Source: a virus. Taken from it: a stretch of DNA of 26,354 nucleotides. Positions 1 to 6,324 of this stretch are shown piece after piece; positions within the stretch are counted from its first letter, which is position 1; each line of letters opens with the position of its first letter. A program made the position numbers and the translations under genes. Location of the stretch: positions 1 through 26,354 of the IMG/VR virus record IMGVR_UViG_3300045016_000127, one strand, 5' to 3'. A model generated the notes under the pieces. The model saw only the letters and a list, made by a program, of their open reading frames with translations. It did not search any database and was not told where the DNA came from.

Positions 1-436
1 GGTCCCGCTTGCGGATGTCGATGGTGACCTCGGTGAGCACCGAGTCGACGATCCGTTCGATGAGGTCGTCGTCGACGTTGCGTTCGAGGGTGAGCCACAG
101 GTTCGAGGTGGCCGCGGTGAGCGTGTGGGTGTACGGGTCGCTGGCGCCGCTGATGGTGTCGTCGCCGAGCAGGAAGGCGAGGATGGCGCCGGCGAGGATG
201 GGGCGGGCGGCGCAGCCGAACTTGAGGCCGGGCACGTAGAGGTCTTTCGTGTGCCGGGCGATGTAGGGGCCGGTGCCGCCCTCCCGGATGACCCTCATGC
301 CGGCGTTCGGGTTTAGTTCGACCCCGCCGAGGAAGGCGGCGAAGTAGGAGGGGGCGATGGCGGAGCCTTTCGCCGCCTGCTTCCCGAACCCGACGTAGGC
401 GTTGGCGTTGGCGGGCGAGTAGATGTCGGTTGGCAT
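1..436 (-). CDS. Tail tube (major tail) protein, 3' end cut off by the window
   Basis: About 145 N-terminal residues are visible; the frame stays open to base 1, so the C-terminus is missing. The protein begins MPTDIYSPANANAYVGFG and contains a hydrophobic alanine/leucine stretch followed by a TLTAATSNLWLTLERNV segment. This layout (early VGFGKQ turn, then repeated beta strands near a THTLT motif) is what I know from siphoviral tail tube proteins, which polymerise around the tape measure. The ATG at 434-436 follows an excellent ribosome binding site (AAGGAG, about 5 nt upstream) and overlaps the TGA of the preceding gene by one base. Its place after tail-completion genes fits. No tape measure or chaperone gene is in the window. 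Tail tube is likely; another beta-rich structural protein is possible. Confidence 0.7.
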   Translation of the reverse strand, partial: MPTDIYSPANANAYVGFGKQAAKGSAIAPSYFAAFLGGVELNPNAGMRVIREGGTGPYIARHTKDLYVPGLKFGCAARPILAGAILAFLLGDDTISGASDPYTHTLTAATSNLWLTLERNVDDDLIERIVDSVLTEVTIDIRKRD

Positions 437-627
437 CACGGCTCCTTCGGGCTGGCCGCCTTCGGCGGCTCCAGGTAGTAGGCGGCTTCGACCTGCTCGG
501 CGGTGAGTCCGGGCACTTCCTCCCCGTCGGAGACGGTGCGGCCGAGGTGTGGCCAGTAGCGGTCGGGGCCCCGGTGGATGCCGACCACCTGCCGGGGCTC
601 GTCGGGTTTCGGCTTCGCGGGTGTCAT
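436..627 (-). CDS. Small hypothetical protein in the tail operon
   Basis: 63 residues, charged and proline/lysine-rich at both ends (MTPAKPKPDEP at the start, PPKAASPKEP at the end), with a short tyrosine-containing middle (VPGLTAEQVEAAYYLEP). I recognise no family. The ATG is preceded by a good purine-rich ribosome binding site (GAGAGGGAG), and the stop overlaps the start of the tail tube gene by one base, so it is almost certainly translated with the tail operon. No membrane segment or cysteine motif is present. Small proteins at this position in siphoviruses are often of unknown role. Confidence 0.6.
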   Translation of the reverse strand: MTPAKPKPDEPRQVVGIHRGPDRYWPHLGRTVSDGEEVPGLTAEQVEAAYYLEPPKAASPKEP

Positions 628-639
628 CGGGGCTCCCTC

Positions 640-1098
640 TCAGAGTTCGTAGGTTGTGAACCGGATGGTAACGGTCCAGCAGAGCGGGCCGCTGCCAATC
701 TCGACGGTGCCTGGCTCCGACACGTCGGGCACCCCGCCGTTCTCCCCGACCATGTTGAGGCAGGTGCCGGCGAGGGTGGTGTCCCCCTCGAGGGCGGCCC
801 GGATGCTTTCGGCGAGGGCGATGATGGTGTTGTAGGCGGCGGCCTGGTCGTCGAGGCCGAGGTAGCCGCGGATGAGCCAGTTGATGTAGTGGGCGACGTG
901 GACCTCGGTGTGCCGCAGCGCCTGGATGCCGGACTCGTCAAGGCCGATCTCCCAGGCGCGGACCTGCGGCTCCCCGTCGATGGTGGTGACCCAGTGTTCG
1001 GCGGCGTCCCCGTAGCGGGGCCAGGTGTGGACCCGGCCGACGTCGGTGACCCCTTCGACGAGGGTGGCGATGCGGGCGAGTTGGGCGGCGTGGCTCAT
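640..1098 (-). CDS. Tail terminator / tail-completion-like protein
   Basis: 152 residues. It starts MSHAAQLARIATLVEGVTDVG and ends with a beta-rich half (GPLCWTVTIRFTTYEL). An N-terminal helix, a central W-x-x-x-x-D region and a final strand pair resemble phage tail terminator proteins, which cap the tube at the head-proximal end and set the join to the head. Position supports this: it directly follows the gp10-like protein by an ATGA overlap (1095-1098) and precedes the tail tube. The family is very divergent in sequence, so the assignment leans on synteny and length (these proteins are commonly 120-160 aa). It could also be another neck component. Confidence 0.5.
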   Translation of the reverse strand: MSHAAQLARIATLVEGVTDVGRVHTWPRYGDAAEHWVTTIDGEPQVRAWEIGLDESGIQALRHTEVHVAHYINWLIRGYLGLDDQAAAYNTIIALAESIRAALEGDTTLAGTCLNMVGENGGVPDVSEPGTVEIGSGPLCWTVTIRFTTYEL

Positions 1099-1589
1099 CG
1101 GTCGATGTCCTGGACGATGGCGTAACCCATTTTGGCGAGCATGGGGCTGATGACGGTCTCGGCTTCCCGCCAGCCGTCCCGCACCATGTGGGCCCCCCGG
1201 TAGCCTTTGCGGCCGATCTTGCGGGCCACCGCGAACGCGACCTGCTCCCGTTCCGGGCCTGGCGGGATCCCCAACTTGGAGCCGACCCAGGGGATGAGGG
1301 CGGCGACGGGGGGCCGCTTCCCGGGGCGGCGTCCCCGTTCCCGTATGTCGTGGTAGGGGGTCGGGTTGGAGAGCACCCCGCGGGCGCTGGTGGGGCCGAT
1401 GCGGGTCATGGTGACCTGGTATCCGCCGCGGAGGGTGCGGGAGAAGCCGACGGGGGTGCGTTCGACGATGCTGCTGCGGGCCTGCTCGAGGACGGTGTGG
1501 ACGAGGACGGCGATGCGGCCCGGGATGGCCCGGCGGGCCCGGCCCAGGGCGGGGCCGGTGGTGTTCGGCACCAGGCGGGCTTTGATCAT
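1095..1589 (-). CDS. HK97 gp10-like head-tail/tail completion protein
   Basis: 164 residues from the ATG at 1587-1589, which overlaps the stop of the previous gene by one base (TGATG); the open frame extends further upstream but would overlap that gene deeply. A long amphipathic N-terminal helix (RIAVLVHTVLEQARSSIV) is followed by a TPVGFSRTLRGGYQV turn, then a segment with PTPYHDIRERGRRPGKRPP and a basic C-terminal part. The pattern 'ERTPVGxSRxLRxG' then 'YHxIxExGRRPGKxPP' is typical of HK97 gp10-like proteins, which sit at the head-tail interface. Genes on both sides are also connector or tail-completion types, and the order is standard for siphoviruses. Confidence in the family is good; the exact position in the virion is inferred. 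Confidence 0.68.
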   Translation of the reverse strand: MIKARLVPNTTGPALGRARRAIPGRIAVLVHTVLEQARSSIVERTPVGFSRTLRGGYQVTMTRIGPTSARGVLSNPTPYHDIRERGRRPGKRPPVAALIPWVGSKLGIPPGPEREQVAFAVARKIGRKGYRGAHMVRDGWREAETVISPMLAKMGYAIVQDIDR

Positions 1590-1945
1590 CAGGCCGCTCC
1601 GGGGCCGGGGCCTATCGAGTAGCGGAAGCGGGCGGAGGGTTCCTTCGCCCCGCCGCCGGGCGGGGTGAGCCACACTCGGCCTTCGTAGATGCCGGCGGCA
1701 GCGTAGATAGGGTCGGCGGTGCCGGGGGTGTAGGAGACGACCCCGGAGGTGGCGGGGCTGGCGATAGCGGCGGTGCCGGTGAGGGTGAGGACGGTGTTAG
1801 TGAGGAGGTCCCACACCCGGAGTTGGGGGGCGGTGTATCCGGTCAGGTCCCAGGTCGCGCCGAGTCTTTGGAGGGTGAGGTAGAGGGGCCGGAGGATGCC
1901 GCCGACAGCGCCGAGTTCCCCTAGCCAGGCGACGGTTTCGGTCAC
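1589..1945 (-). CDS. Small beta-sandwich structural protein, baseplate/appendage type
   Basis: 118 residues starting at a GTG (1943-1945) with a near-perfect ribosome binding site (AAGGAG, about 6 nt upstream), which decides this start. The sequence is beta-rich: DLTGYTAPQLRVWDLLTN, LTLTGTAAI, GVVSYTPGTADPIYAAAG, YEGRVWLTPP. This strand pattern, with 'G-x-Y-E-G-x-x-x-L' near the end, resembles the N-terminal domains of phage baseplate upper proteins and other Ig-like virion proteins. It follows the long appendage gene and precedes the gp10-like gene, so a virion role is very likely. Whether it attaches appendages or is a free decoration cannot be told from the sequence. Confidence 0.5.
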   Translation of the reverse strand: MTETVAWLGELGAVGGILRPLYLTLQRLGATWDLTGYTAPQLRVWDLLTNTVLTLTGTAAIASPATSGVVSYTPGTADPIYAAAGIYEGRVWLTPPGGGAKEPSARFRYSIGPGPGAA

Positions 1946-1955
1946 GGCGGTCTCC

Positions 1956-4535
1956 TTAGTCGGGGGGGATGGTAGACGGCTGGGCCGGCCGGGCGATGAC
2001 AGACGGTTGGGCCGGCCGGGCGATGGTAGGCGGTTGGGCCGGCCGGGGGATGGCAGAGGTTCGGAAGGTGCGGGTGAGCCGGCCAGAAGGCTGCCCGGCC
2101 GCCTGGCCGTCGGCTGCTATGCGGCGGTGTCGGAGAACCGACGCCGCTACCGGCTGCGCGGCGGCCCTTCCGCTCCCGGTGAGGCGTCGGCGTCTGAGGG
2201 TCGTCGCGGCTACCGGCTGCCCCGCCGCCTGCCCGGTCCCGGCCATGTGGAGGGCGTAGGTGACTTCCAGCCAGGGGACAACCGAGTGAATGTAGATGTT
2301 CGGGAAGTTGCGGTAGGCGTTGGTCGAGGAGCCGTTGTCGAGCAGGAGCAGGGCGATCCGGTTGCCTGACGCCCAAGAGGTTTGGAGGACGATCTCTTGG
2401 ATGACCGCGGCGATGTCCGCATACGCGACCCCGACGTTGGCCGTTTGGGCGGCGAGAGCGTTCCAGTCGACGTAGGCGACGGTTTGGGGGAGGGCGGCGA
2501 GGTCGGCGGCGGTGGCGGCGGTGAGGTCGGTCGAGTTGTCCGCCTGGAGGACGGCCCGCACTCTGACGTTGCAGGTGGCGGCGGATAGGGTGCTGATGGA
2601 CTGTTGCCGGAGGACGGCGGTGAGGATGGTCGCCCCGCGGGGCACCCGGAGTCGGCGGCGCAGGATAGTGTTCAGCGAAGTAGCACCGCTCTTGCCCATC
2701 TGTACCTGAATGCCGTACCAGCCGTTTGCCCCGGTCCAGTAGTAGGTGTCCTCGCCTTGGCCGACGACGTTGGTGACCGCGGTGTTGGCGGGTGGGGTGA
2801 TGATCGCCCACAGGGTTATCAGGCCGGGCAGCCCGTAGGCTGTCCCGTACCAGCCTCGGTTTGCATAGGTGGAGGAGCCGTTGTCGCGGAGGACGAACTG
2901 GACGGCGTTGCCGGAGGCGTATCCGGCCCGGTTCACGATGGTCTGTAACGGTGCAGCGATGTCCGGGCTTTGGCAGCCGTGCCCCTTGTAGTAACTAGCG
3001 ACGGGGCAGGCCGGTATGGCGTTCCAGGCAACCGCGGCGGTGAGGGCGAGGGCTTCCCCTTGGGCGGCGGTGGTGGGGGCTACCGCGTTGTCGGTGTCGT
3101 TGCCGTAGACGTTCGCGTTGACTGTCGTGACTTGGCCGAGCATCCCACCTGCCAGCCACGCCTCATGGACGGTTGAGCCCTTCGGGATGGGGCACATGGG
3201 GATGCGGACGAACCCGCCGTAGGGTGTCGTCGCTGTCTTGCCGAAGTAGCAGATGCCCGCAGCGAAAGAGGAGCCCCACCAGGCGCCTGAGTCGCCTGCG
3301 ACTTCGATCATCTTGGCGACCAGCACCGCGTTCGGGTCGGTCGTCCAGATGATCTGCAGGGCGGGCGGTGAGAGGGCGGCGTCTTTCGCCACAAGGTCGA
3401 AGGCGTTCCAGTCGCCGCAGGCCGGGTCGGGTTGGGCGACGATCTGCATGGCGTTGCCGGACACCCAGCCGGGCCGGTCCACGATCTCCTGAATCACCGC
3501 CGCCAGGTTCGGGGATTGGTAATCCACGGTGCCCGTGATGCCGTGGAGGTCCCGCCAATACAGGTAGGCGGAGGTCAGGGTGAGCGCCTCCGCCTCCGCG
3601 TAGGAGGTGGGGGCCACGGCGTTGTCGGTGTCCTCCGCGTAGAACCGCAGAATCTTGTCCCCCAGCGTGATCGACTGCGAGTACCCGGCGACTCCACGGT
3701 GAATGATGCGGGCGCTGAGTATCCGTGCCCCCTGCGGGATGGTGACGGAGGGGACACGGAACCCGGCTTTGAGGGTGCCGCCCATCCCCACCCAGGCGTT
3801 GCCCACGAGGGTCCAAGTGTTCCCCTGGGCGTCGGCCTTCGAGGTCTGCTGGGCAGCCCAGGTGGTGAAGTCGGGGGAGGCGACGATGGTGCCGCCGATG
3901 CCGTCGCGGATTTCCGCCGAGTAGAAGCGGCCAGGCAAACCCCCCAGCCCTGCCGCCGTGTAAGCCCCCACCTTCATGCCTGTTCCCACAGGCGAGTAAA
4001 GGGTGTACGGCCCCGCAGCGTCGGTCACCGTCGACCCCAACTGTGTCCAGGTGGAGCCGTCGGACGAGGTGTAGAACTTGGTCACGGCGTTGCCCGCGCC
4101 GTCGTCGGCGTCAAATGTGACCCTGACCCAAATGTCGGTCACACGGTCCACCACGCCGGGCAGACTCGCCGTACAAAGATGCTGGATGAAAGTGGAGCCG
4201 TTTACAGTGAAGAGAAAGTCCGGGGCGCCGGTCGCAAGCAGTCGCAGACCCCAGCCGAAATGAGTGGCATCAACCGCATGGGAGGCAAGGTACTGCGCCG
4301 AAGCAGGGGTCCAGTCCAACGCTGTGCATCGCACCCGAACATCCAAGTCCCCGGTGATGGCCGTCGTCAGATTCGACGTGACACAGTCGCCCGTCCCGTC
4401 GAGGTGGACGGCCATGACCGTGCCCGAGCACTTCCCGCACCGCAGGTAGGTGTCCGCCGCGGAGAAGTAGGAGTCTGCCGACCGGGTGTGCCAGTCGTCC
4501 GCTCCGACACCAGCCGGGAAGATGCCGAGGGGCAT
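1956..4535 (-). CDS. Large appendage/fibre protein with three repeated beta-sandwich domains
   Basis: 859 residues. Residues about 40-230 look like a lectin/LamG-type sandwich (DLDVRVRCTALDW, FLFTVNGSTFIQHL, DIWVRVTFDADDG, KFYTSSDGSTWTQLG). Three diverged copies of one domain follow at about 262-400, 410-580 and 592-762. Each has a 'P-x-G-A/S-x-I/V-x-x-A' start, a 'DN-x-x-x-x-T' loop, an 'A-A-V-I-Q-E-I-V' type helix and a 'W/Y-x-S-G-N' turn, as in DNRLRE-like sandwiches of surface proteins. The tail (about 765-859) is arginine-rich with QPVAA repeats and three tandem RPAQP units. It overlaps no neighbour but starts 2 nt after the preceding stop with no clear ribosome binding site, so translation is probably coupled. 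Likely a host- or surface-binding appendage. It lies in the neck/connector part of the operon, so it could be a head or neck fibre, not a tail fibre. Confidence 0.6.
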   Translation of the reverse strand: MPLGIFPAGVGADDWHTRSADSYFSAADTYLRCGKCSGTVMAVHLDGTGDCVTSNLTTAITGDLDVRVRCTALDWTPASAQYLASHAVDATHFGWGLRLLATGAPDFLFTVNGSTFIQHLCTASLPGVVDRVTDIWVRVTFDADDGAGNAVTKFYTSSDGSTWTQLGSTVTDAAGPYTLYSPVGTGMKVGAYTAAGLGGLPGRFYSAEIRDGIGGTIVASPDFTTWAAQQTSKADAQGNTWTLVGNAWVGMGGTLKAGFRVPSVTIPQGARILSARIIHRGVAGYSQSITLGDKILRFYAEDTDNAVAPTSYAEAEALTLTSAYLYWRDLHGITGTVDYQSPNLAAVIQEIVDRPGWVSGNAMQIVAQPDPACGDWNAFDLVAKDAALSPPALQIIWTTDPNAVLVAKMIEVAGDSGAWWGSSFAAGICYFGKTATTPYGGFVRIPMCPIPKGSTVHEAWLAGGMLGQVTTVNANVYGNDTDNAVAPTTAAQGEALALTAAVAWNAIPACPVASYYKGHGCQSPDIAAPLQTIVNRAGYASGNAVQFVLRDNGSSTYANRGWYGTAYGLPGLITLWAIITPPANTAVTNVVGQGEDTYYWTGANGWYGIQVQMGKSGATSLNTILRRRLRVPRGATILTAVLRQQSISTLSAATCNVRVRAVLQADNSTDLTAATAADLAALPQTVAYVDWNALAAQTANVGVAYADIAAVIQEIVLQTSWASGNRIALLLLDNGSSTNAYRNFPNIYIHSVVPWLEVTYALHMAGTGQAAGQPVAATTLRRRRLTGSGRAAAQPVAASVLRHRRIAADGQAAGQPSGRLTRTFRTSAIPRPAQPPTIARPAQPSVIARPAQPSTIPPD
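1968..2048 (-). repeat. Three tandem 27-bp units encoding RPAQP repeats
   Basis: Units at 1968-1994, 1995-2021 and 2022-2048 differ at only a few bases and share the core GGCCGGCCGGG. They encode the C-terminal nine-residue repeats with core ARPAQPS/P and a variable pair before the next isoleucine-alanine. Being an exact multiple of three, unit gain or loss would keep the reading frame and only change tail length. Confidence 0.9.
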
Positions 4536-4537
4536 GG

Positions 4538-4987
4538 CTAGTAGGTGTCGGTCGGGTCACCGAGTTTCGCGATGAGGGCGCCGGGTTGGAAGTCGGGGGC
4601 GTCGTTGATGGCCACCTCCACGTTGCTGCTGAGCGGCCCGAAGTAGAGGAGTGTTCCTGAGGTGCTGGCAGTCCAGTATCCCCAGCCGACGATGGTGCCC
4701 CACGCGACGGTGGCGGTCGGGAACAGGACCGCGACCAGGTTCTGGATGGTGGCGGGCGACCCGACCCCGCCCGCGGAGGACGACCCCCAGTTCGTGCCGT
4801 TCGCGGCTAAGGCGACCCGGGCGTAGGAGCCGCCGGTGGCCTCCACCCCGCCCGTCCCGGCGTCAGCGGTCGGCAGGGTGGTGAACAGTCCGATATGCGT
4901 CGGGGTGCGGGGCAGCGCCGTCCGCGCGAACCAGGATTCGAGTAGGTCCTGCTCCTCGTCGGAAGTCCAGCCGGTAGGAGGTGTCAT
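4538..4987 (-). CDS. Phage fibre-like structural protein
   Basis: 149 residues. The N-terminus is a short helix (SDEEQDLLESWFAR), followed by THIGLFTTLPTADAGTGG and then VEATGGSYARVALA, NLVAVLFPTATVAWGTIVGWGYW and LLYFGPLSS. The combination 'HIGLFT..P...G..EA.GG.YARV' with 'FP.A...WG.I.GWG' is the signature I associate with a family annotated as phage tail fibre proteins. The ATG at 4985-4987 has only a weak purine stretch upstream. Its stop lies 2 nt before the large appendage gene, suggesting the two are made together and perhaps assemble together. It directly follows the connector gene, so a neck-located appendage base is a fair alternative to a true tail fibre. Confidence 0.6.
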   Translation of the reverse strand: MTPPTGWTSDEEQDLLESWFARTALPRTPTHIGLFTTLPTADAGTGGVEATGGSYARVALAANGTNWGSSSAGGVGSPATIQNLVAVLFPTATVAWGTIVGWGYWTASTSGTLLYFGPLSSNVEVAINDAPDFQPGALIAKLGDPTDTY

Positions 4988-5001
4988 TTGTTGTCGGCCT
5001 C

Positions 5002-5712
5002 TCAGGGGGTGTAGGTGCTGCGGCGGTGGAACAGGGAGCGGGAGAAGGTCTCCTGATCTTCGACGGCGAGGCCGACCGGGCCGGCGGGGGCTCCTGCCCC
5101 CGCTCGGGCTTCGCCGGCGGCGCCGAGGACGATCTGCTCGTAGAGGCGGCGGAGTTGGGCGGCGGCGGTGAACAGGGGTTCGGCGTCAAGGGTGTGCAGG
5201 TCCCCCTGGACGAAGGTCGACTGCCGGCGGGCGTACTCGACGGCCTGCGCCTTGGTCGCCTCCGCGGCGGCGAGGGCGCAGACAGCCTCAAACCAGGGGG
5301 CGGGCACCTGGTCGGTGGTGGTGGTGTCGTCCGGGTAGGGCCAGCGGACGGAGTAGGTGACGGTGCAGGATTCGCCGACGGCCGGGGTGTCGGCGAGGAG
5401 GCGAAAGGTGGTGGTGCCGGGGAGGACCATCCAGCGGCGGGCTTCCATGTAGGAGGGTTCCCGCTCCCCGGTCGGGTACTCGACGCGGAGGACCCGGGAC
5501 CAGCGGTCCACCCACTGAGTGAGGGTGAGGTTGTAGGTGGAGCCGTCGCCGGTGAGGGTGGCGGTGGCTTCCCTCGGCCGGTCGTTCGACAGGACGGCGA
5601 GGGCGGTTTCGAGGGCGAGGGGGATGCGTTCGGCTGGCACCCTTTGGAGGACGCCGAAGTCGCCGAGGTGTCCCCGGATGCGGGTTTCGTATGCGGTGCG
5701 GGTCTGACCCAT
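5002..5712 (-). CDS. Head-tail connector/adaptor-like protein
   Basis: 236 residues starting at the ATG 5710-5712 with a strong ribosome binding site (GGGAGGGA). The first 45 residues are helical (YETRIRGHLGDFGVLQRVP, IPLALETALAVLSNDRP), the middle is beta-rich with tryptophans (LTQWVDRWSRVLRVEYP, CTVTYSVRWPYPDD), and a second helical part (PWFEAVCALAAAEATKAQAVEYARRQ, AAQLRRLYEQIVLGAA) precedes a flexible alanine/glycine-rich end. Helix-sheet-helix proteins with an LSNDRP motif between capsid and tail genes are, as I know them, connector or neck proteins. It follows the capsid and decoration genes after a hairpin. No catalytic motif is seen. The family name is uncertain; the connector role is inferred from position and shape. 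Confidence 0.5.
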   Translation of the reverse strand: MGQTRTAYETRIRGHLGDFGVLQRVPAERIPLALETALAVLSNDRPREATATLTGDGSTYNLTLTQWVDRWSRVLRVEYPTGEREPSYMEARRWMVLPGTTTFRLLADTPAVGESCTVTYSVRWPYPDDTTTTDQVPAPWFEAVCALAAAEATKAQAVEYARRQSTFVQGDLHTLDAEPLFTAAAQLRRLYEQIVLGAAGEARAGAGAPAGPVGLAVEDQETFSRSLFHRRSTYTP

Positions 5713-5747
5713 CGGCGTCCCTCCCAGGGGTGCCTTCCCTCTGCCGG

Positions 5748-5787
5748 CTGGCGGGGCCCGAAAGGGTGGGGGTTCGGGCCCCGCCAG
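5748..5787 (-). terminator. GC-rich hairpin after the decoration gene
   Basis: A perfect 15-bp stem (5748-5762 pairing with 5773-5787) with a 10-nt loop lies in the 95-nt gap between the decoration-like gene and the connector gene. No T-run follows on the minus strand, so it may be a weak terminator, an RNA-processing site or a 3'-end stabiliser instead of a classic intrinsic terminator. Confidence 0.55.
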
Positions 5788-5807
5788 GGTTGCCCTGCCG
5801 GCGGCGG

Positions 5808-6233
5808 TTACGAGCCGACCGGGGTGCCCTCGATGATGATGATGCCGGAGACGGCGAGGCCGGAGGCGGCGACCGCCTTCTTGATCGACACCACGTCCCC
5901 GGCCACCAGGATGAGGTTGGCGGCGGTGCCGGAGAGGGTGATGGCCTTCTCGTCGAAGGCGGCGACGTCGTCGGTGGTCGGGGTGTCGAACGCGAAGGAG
6001 GCGACCTCGGTGGTGCCCGTCCCGGCGGCGCCCTTGTTCTCGACGCTGACGGTGGCGTAGTTGGTGGCGTGGCCGGTGATGGCCGCCTTCGCGATGAACC
6101 GGACGGCGGTCACCTGCAGGCGGATCGGGGCCCGCAGGGCGGGTTCCTCCCCGGTGGTGCCGGCGGTGGCCCAGGCGACCGGGATGTAGACGGCGAACCG
6201 GCGGGTGCCGAGCAGGGTGTCACGGGTTGTCAT
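5808..6233 (-). CDS. Probable capsid decoration / head protein
   Basis: 141 residues, strongly beta-structured and low in charge: RRFAVYIPVAWAT, LRAPIRLQVTAVRFIAKAAI, NYATVSVENKGAAG, NLILVAGDVVSIKKAVAA, SGIIIIEGTPVGS. It has no cysteine and no catalytic motif. The start ATG (6231-6233) has a GGAGGG ribosome binding site. The gene stands alone between two strong hairpins, directly after the capsid gene, the usual place for a decoration or head-stabilising protein made in large amounts. The alternation of hydrophobic strands and small-residue turns also fits the head-fibre-like or decoration folds seen in many phages. I cannot name the exact family. Confidence 0.5.
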   Translation of the reverse strand: MTTRDTLLGTRRFAVYIPVAWATAGTTGEEPALRAPIRLQVTAVRFIAKAAITGHATNYATVSVENKGAAGTGTTEVASFAFDTPTTDDVAAFDEKAITLSGTAANLILVAGDVVSIKKAVAASGLAVSGIIIIEGTPVGS

Positions 6234-6275
6234 GGTCGGCCCTCCTGCGGGTCGGGTTGTCCTGGTGGTGGTGGT

Positions 6276-6306
6276 GCCCCGCCGGGCCTGCGAAGCCCGG
6301 CGGGGC
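6276..6306 (-). terminator. GC-rich hairpin after the capsid gene
   Basis: A perfect 12-bp stem (6276-6287 with 6295-6306) and a 7-nt loop sit about 20 nt after the capsid stop codon, in the 91-nt gap before the decoration gene. As with the next hairpin there is no T-run, so termination, if any, would be partial. Confidence 0.6.
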
Positions 6307-6324
6307 GGGTGGTGTTATCCGGGC

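Noticed and set aside
1968-2048. CRISPR-like array
   Set aside because: The 27-bp units are head-to-tail without spacers and are coding sequence in frame.
3432-4541. 369-aa plus-strand open frame
   Set aside because: Antisense shadow of the 859-aa appendage gene, with no motif and a composition typical of such shadows.
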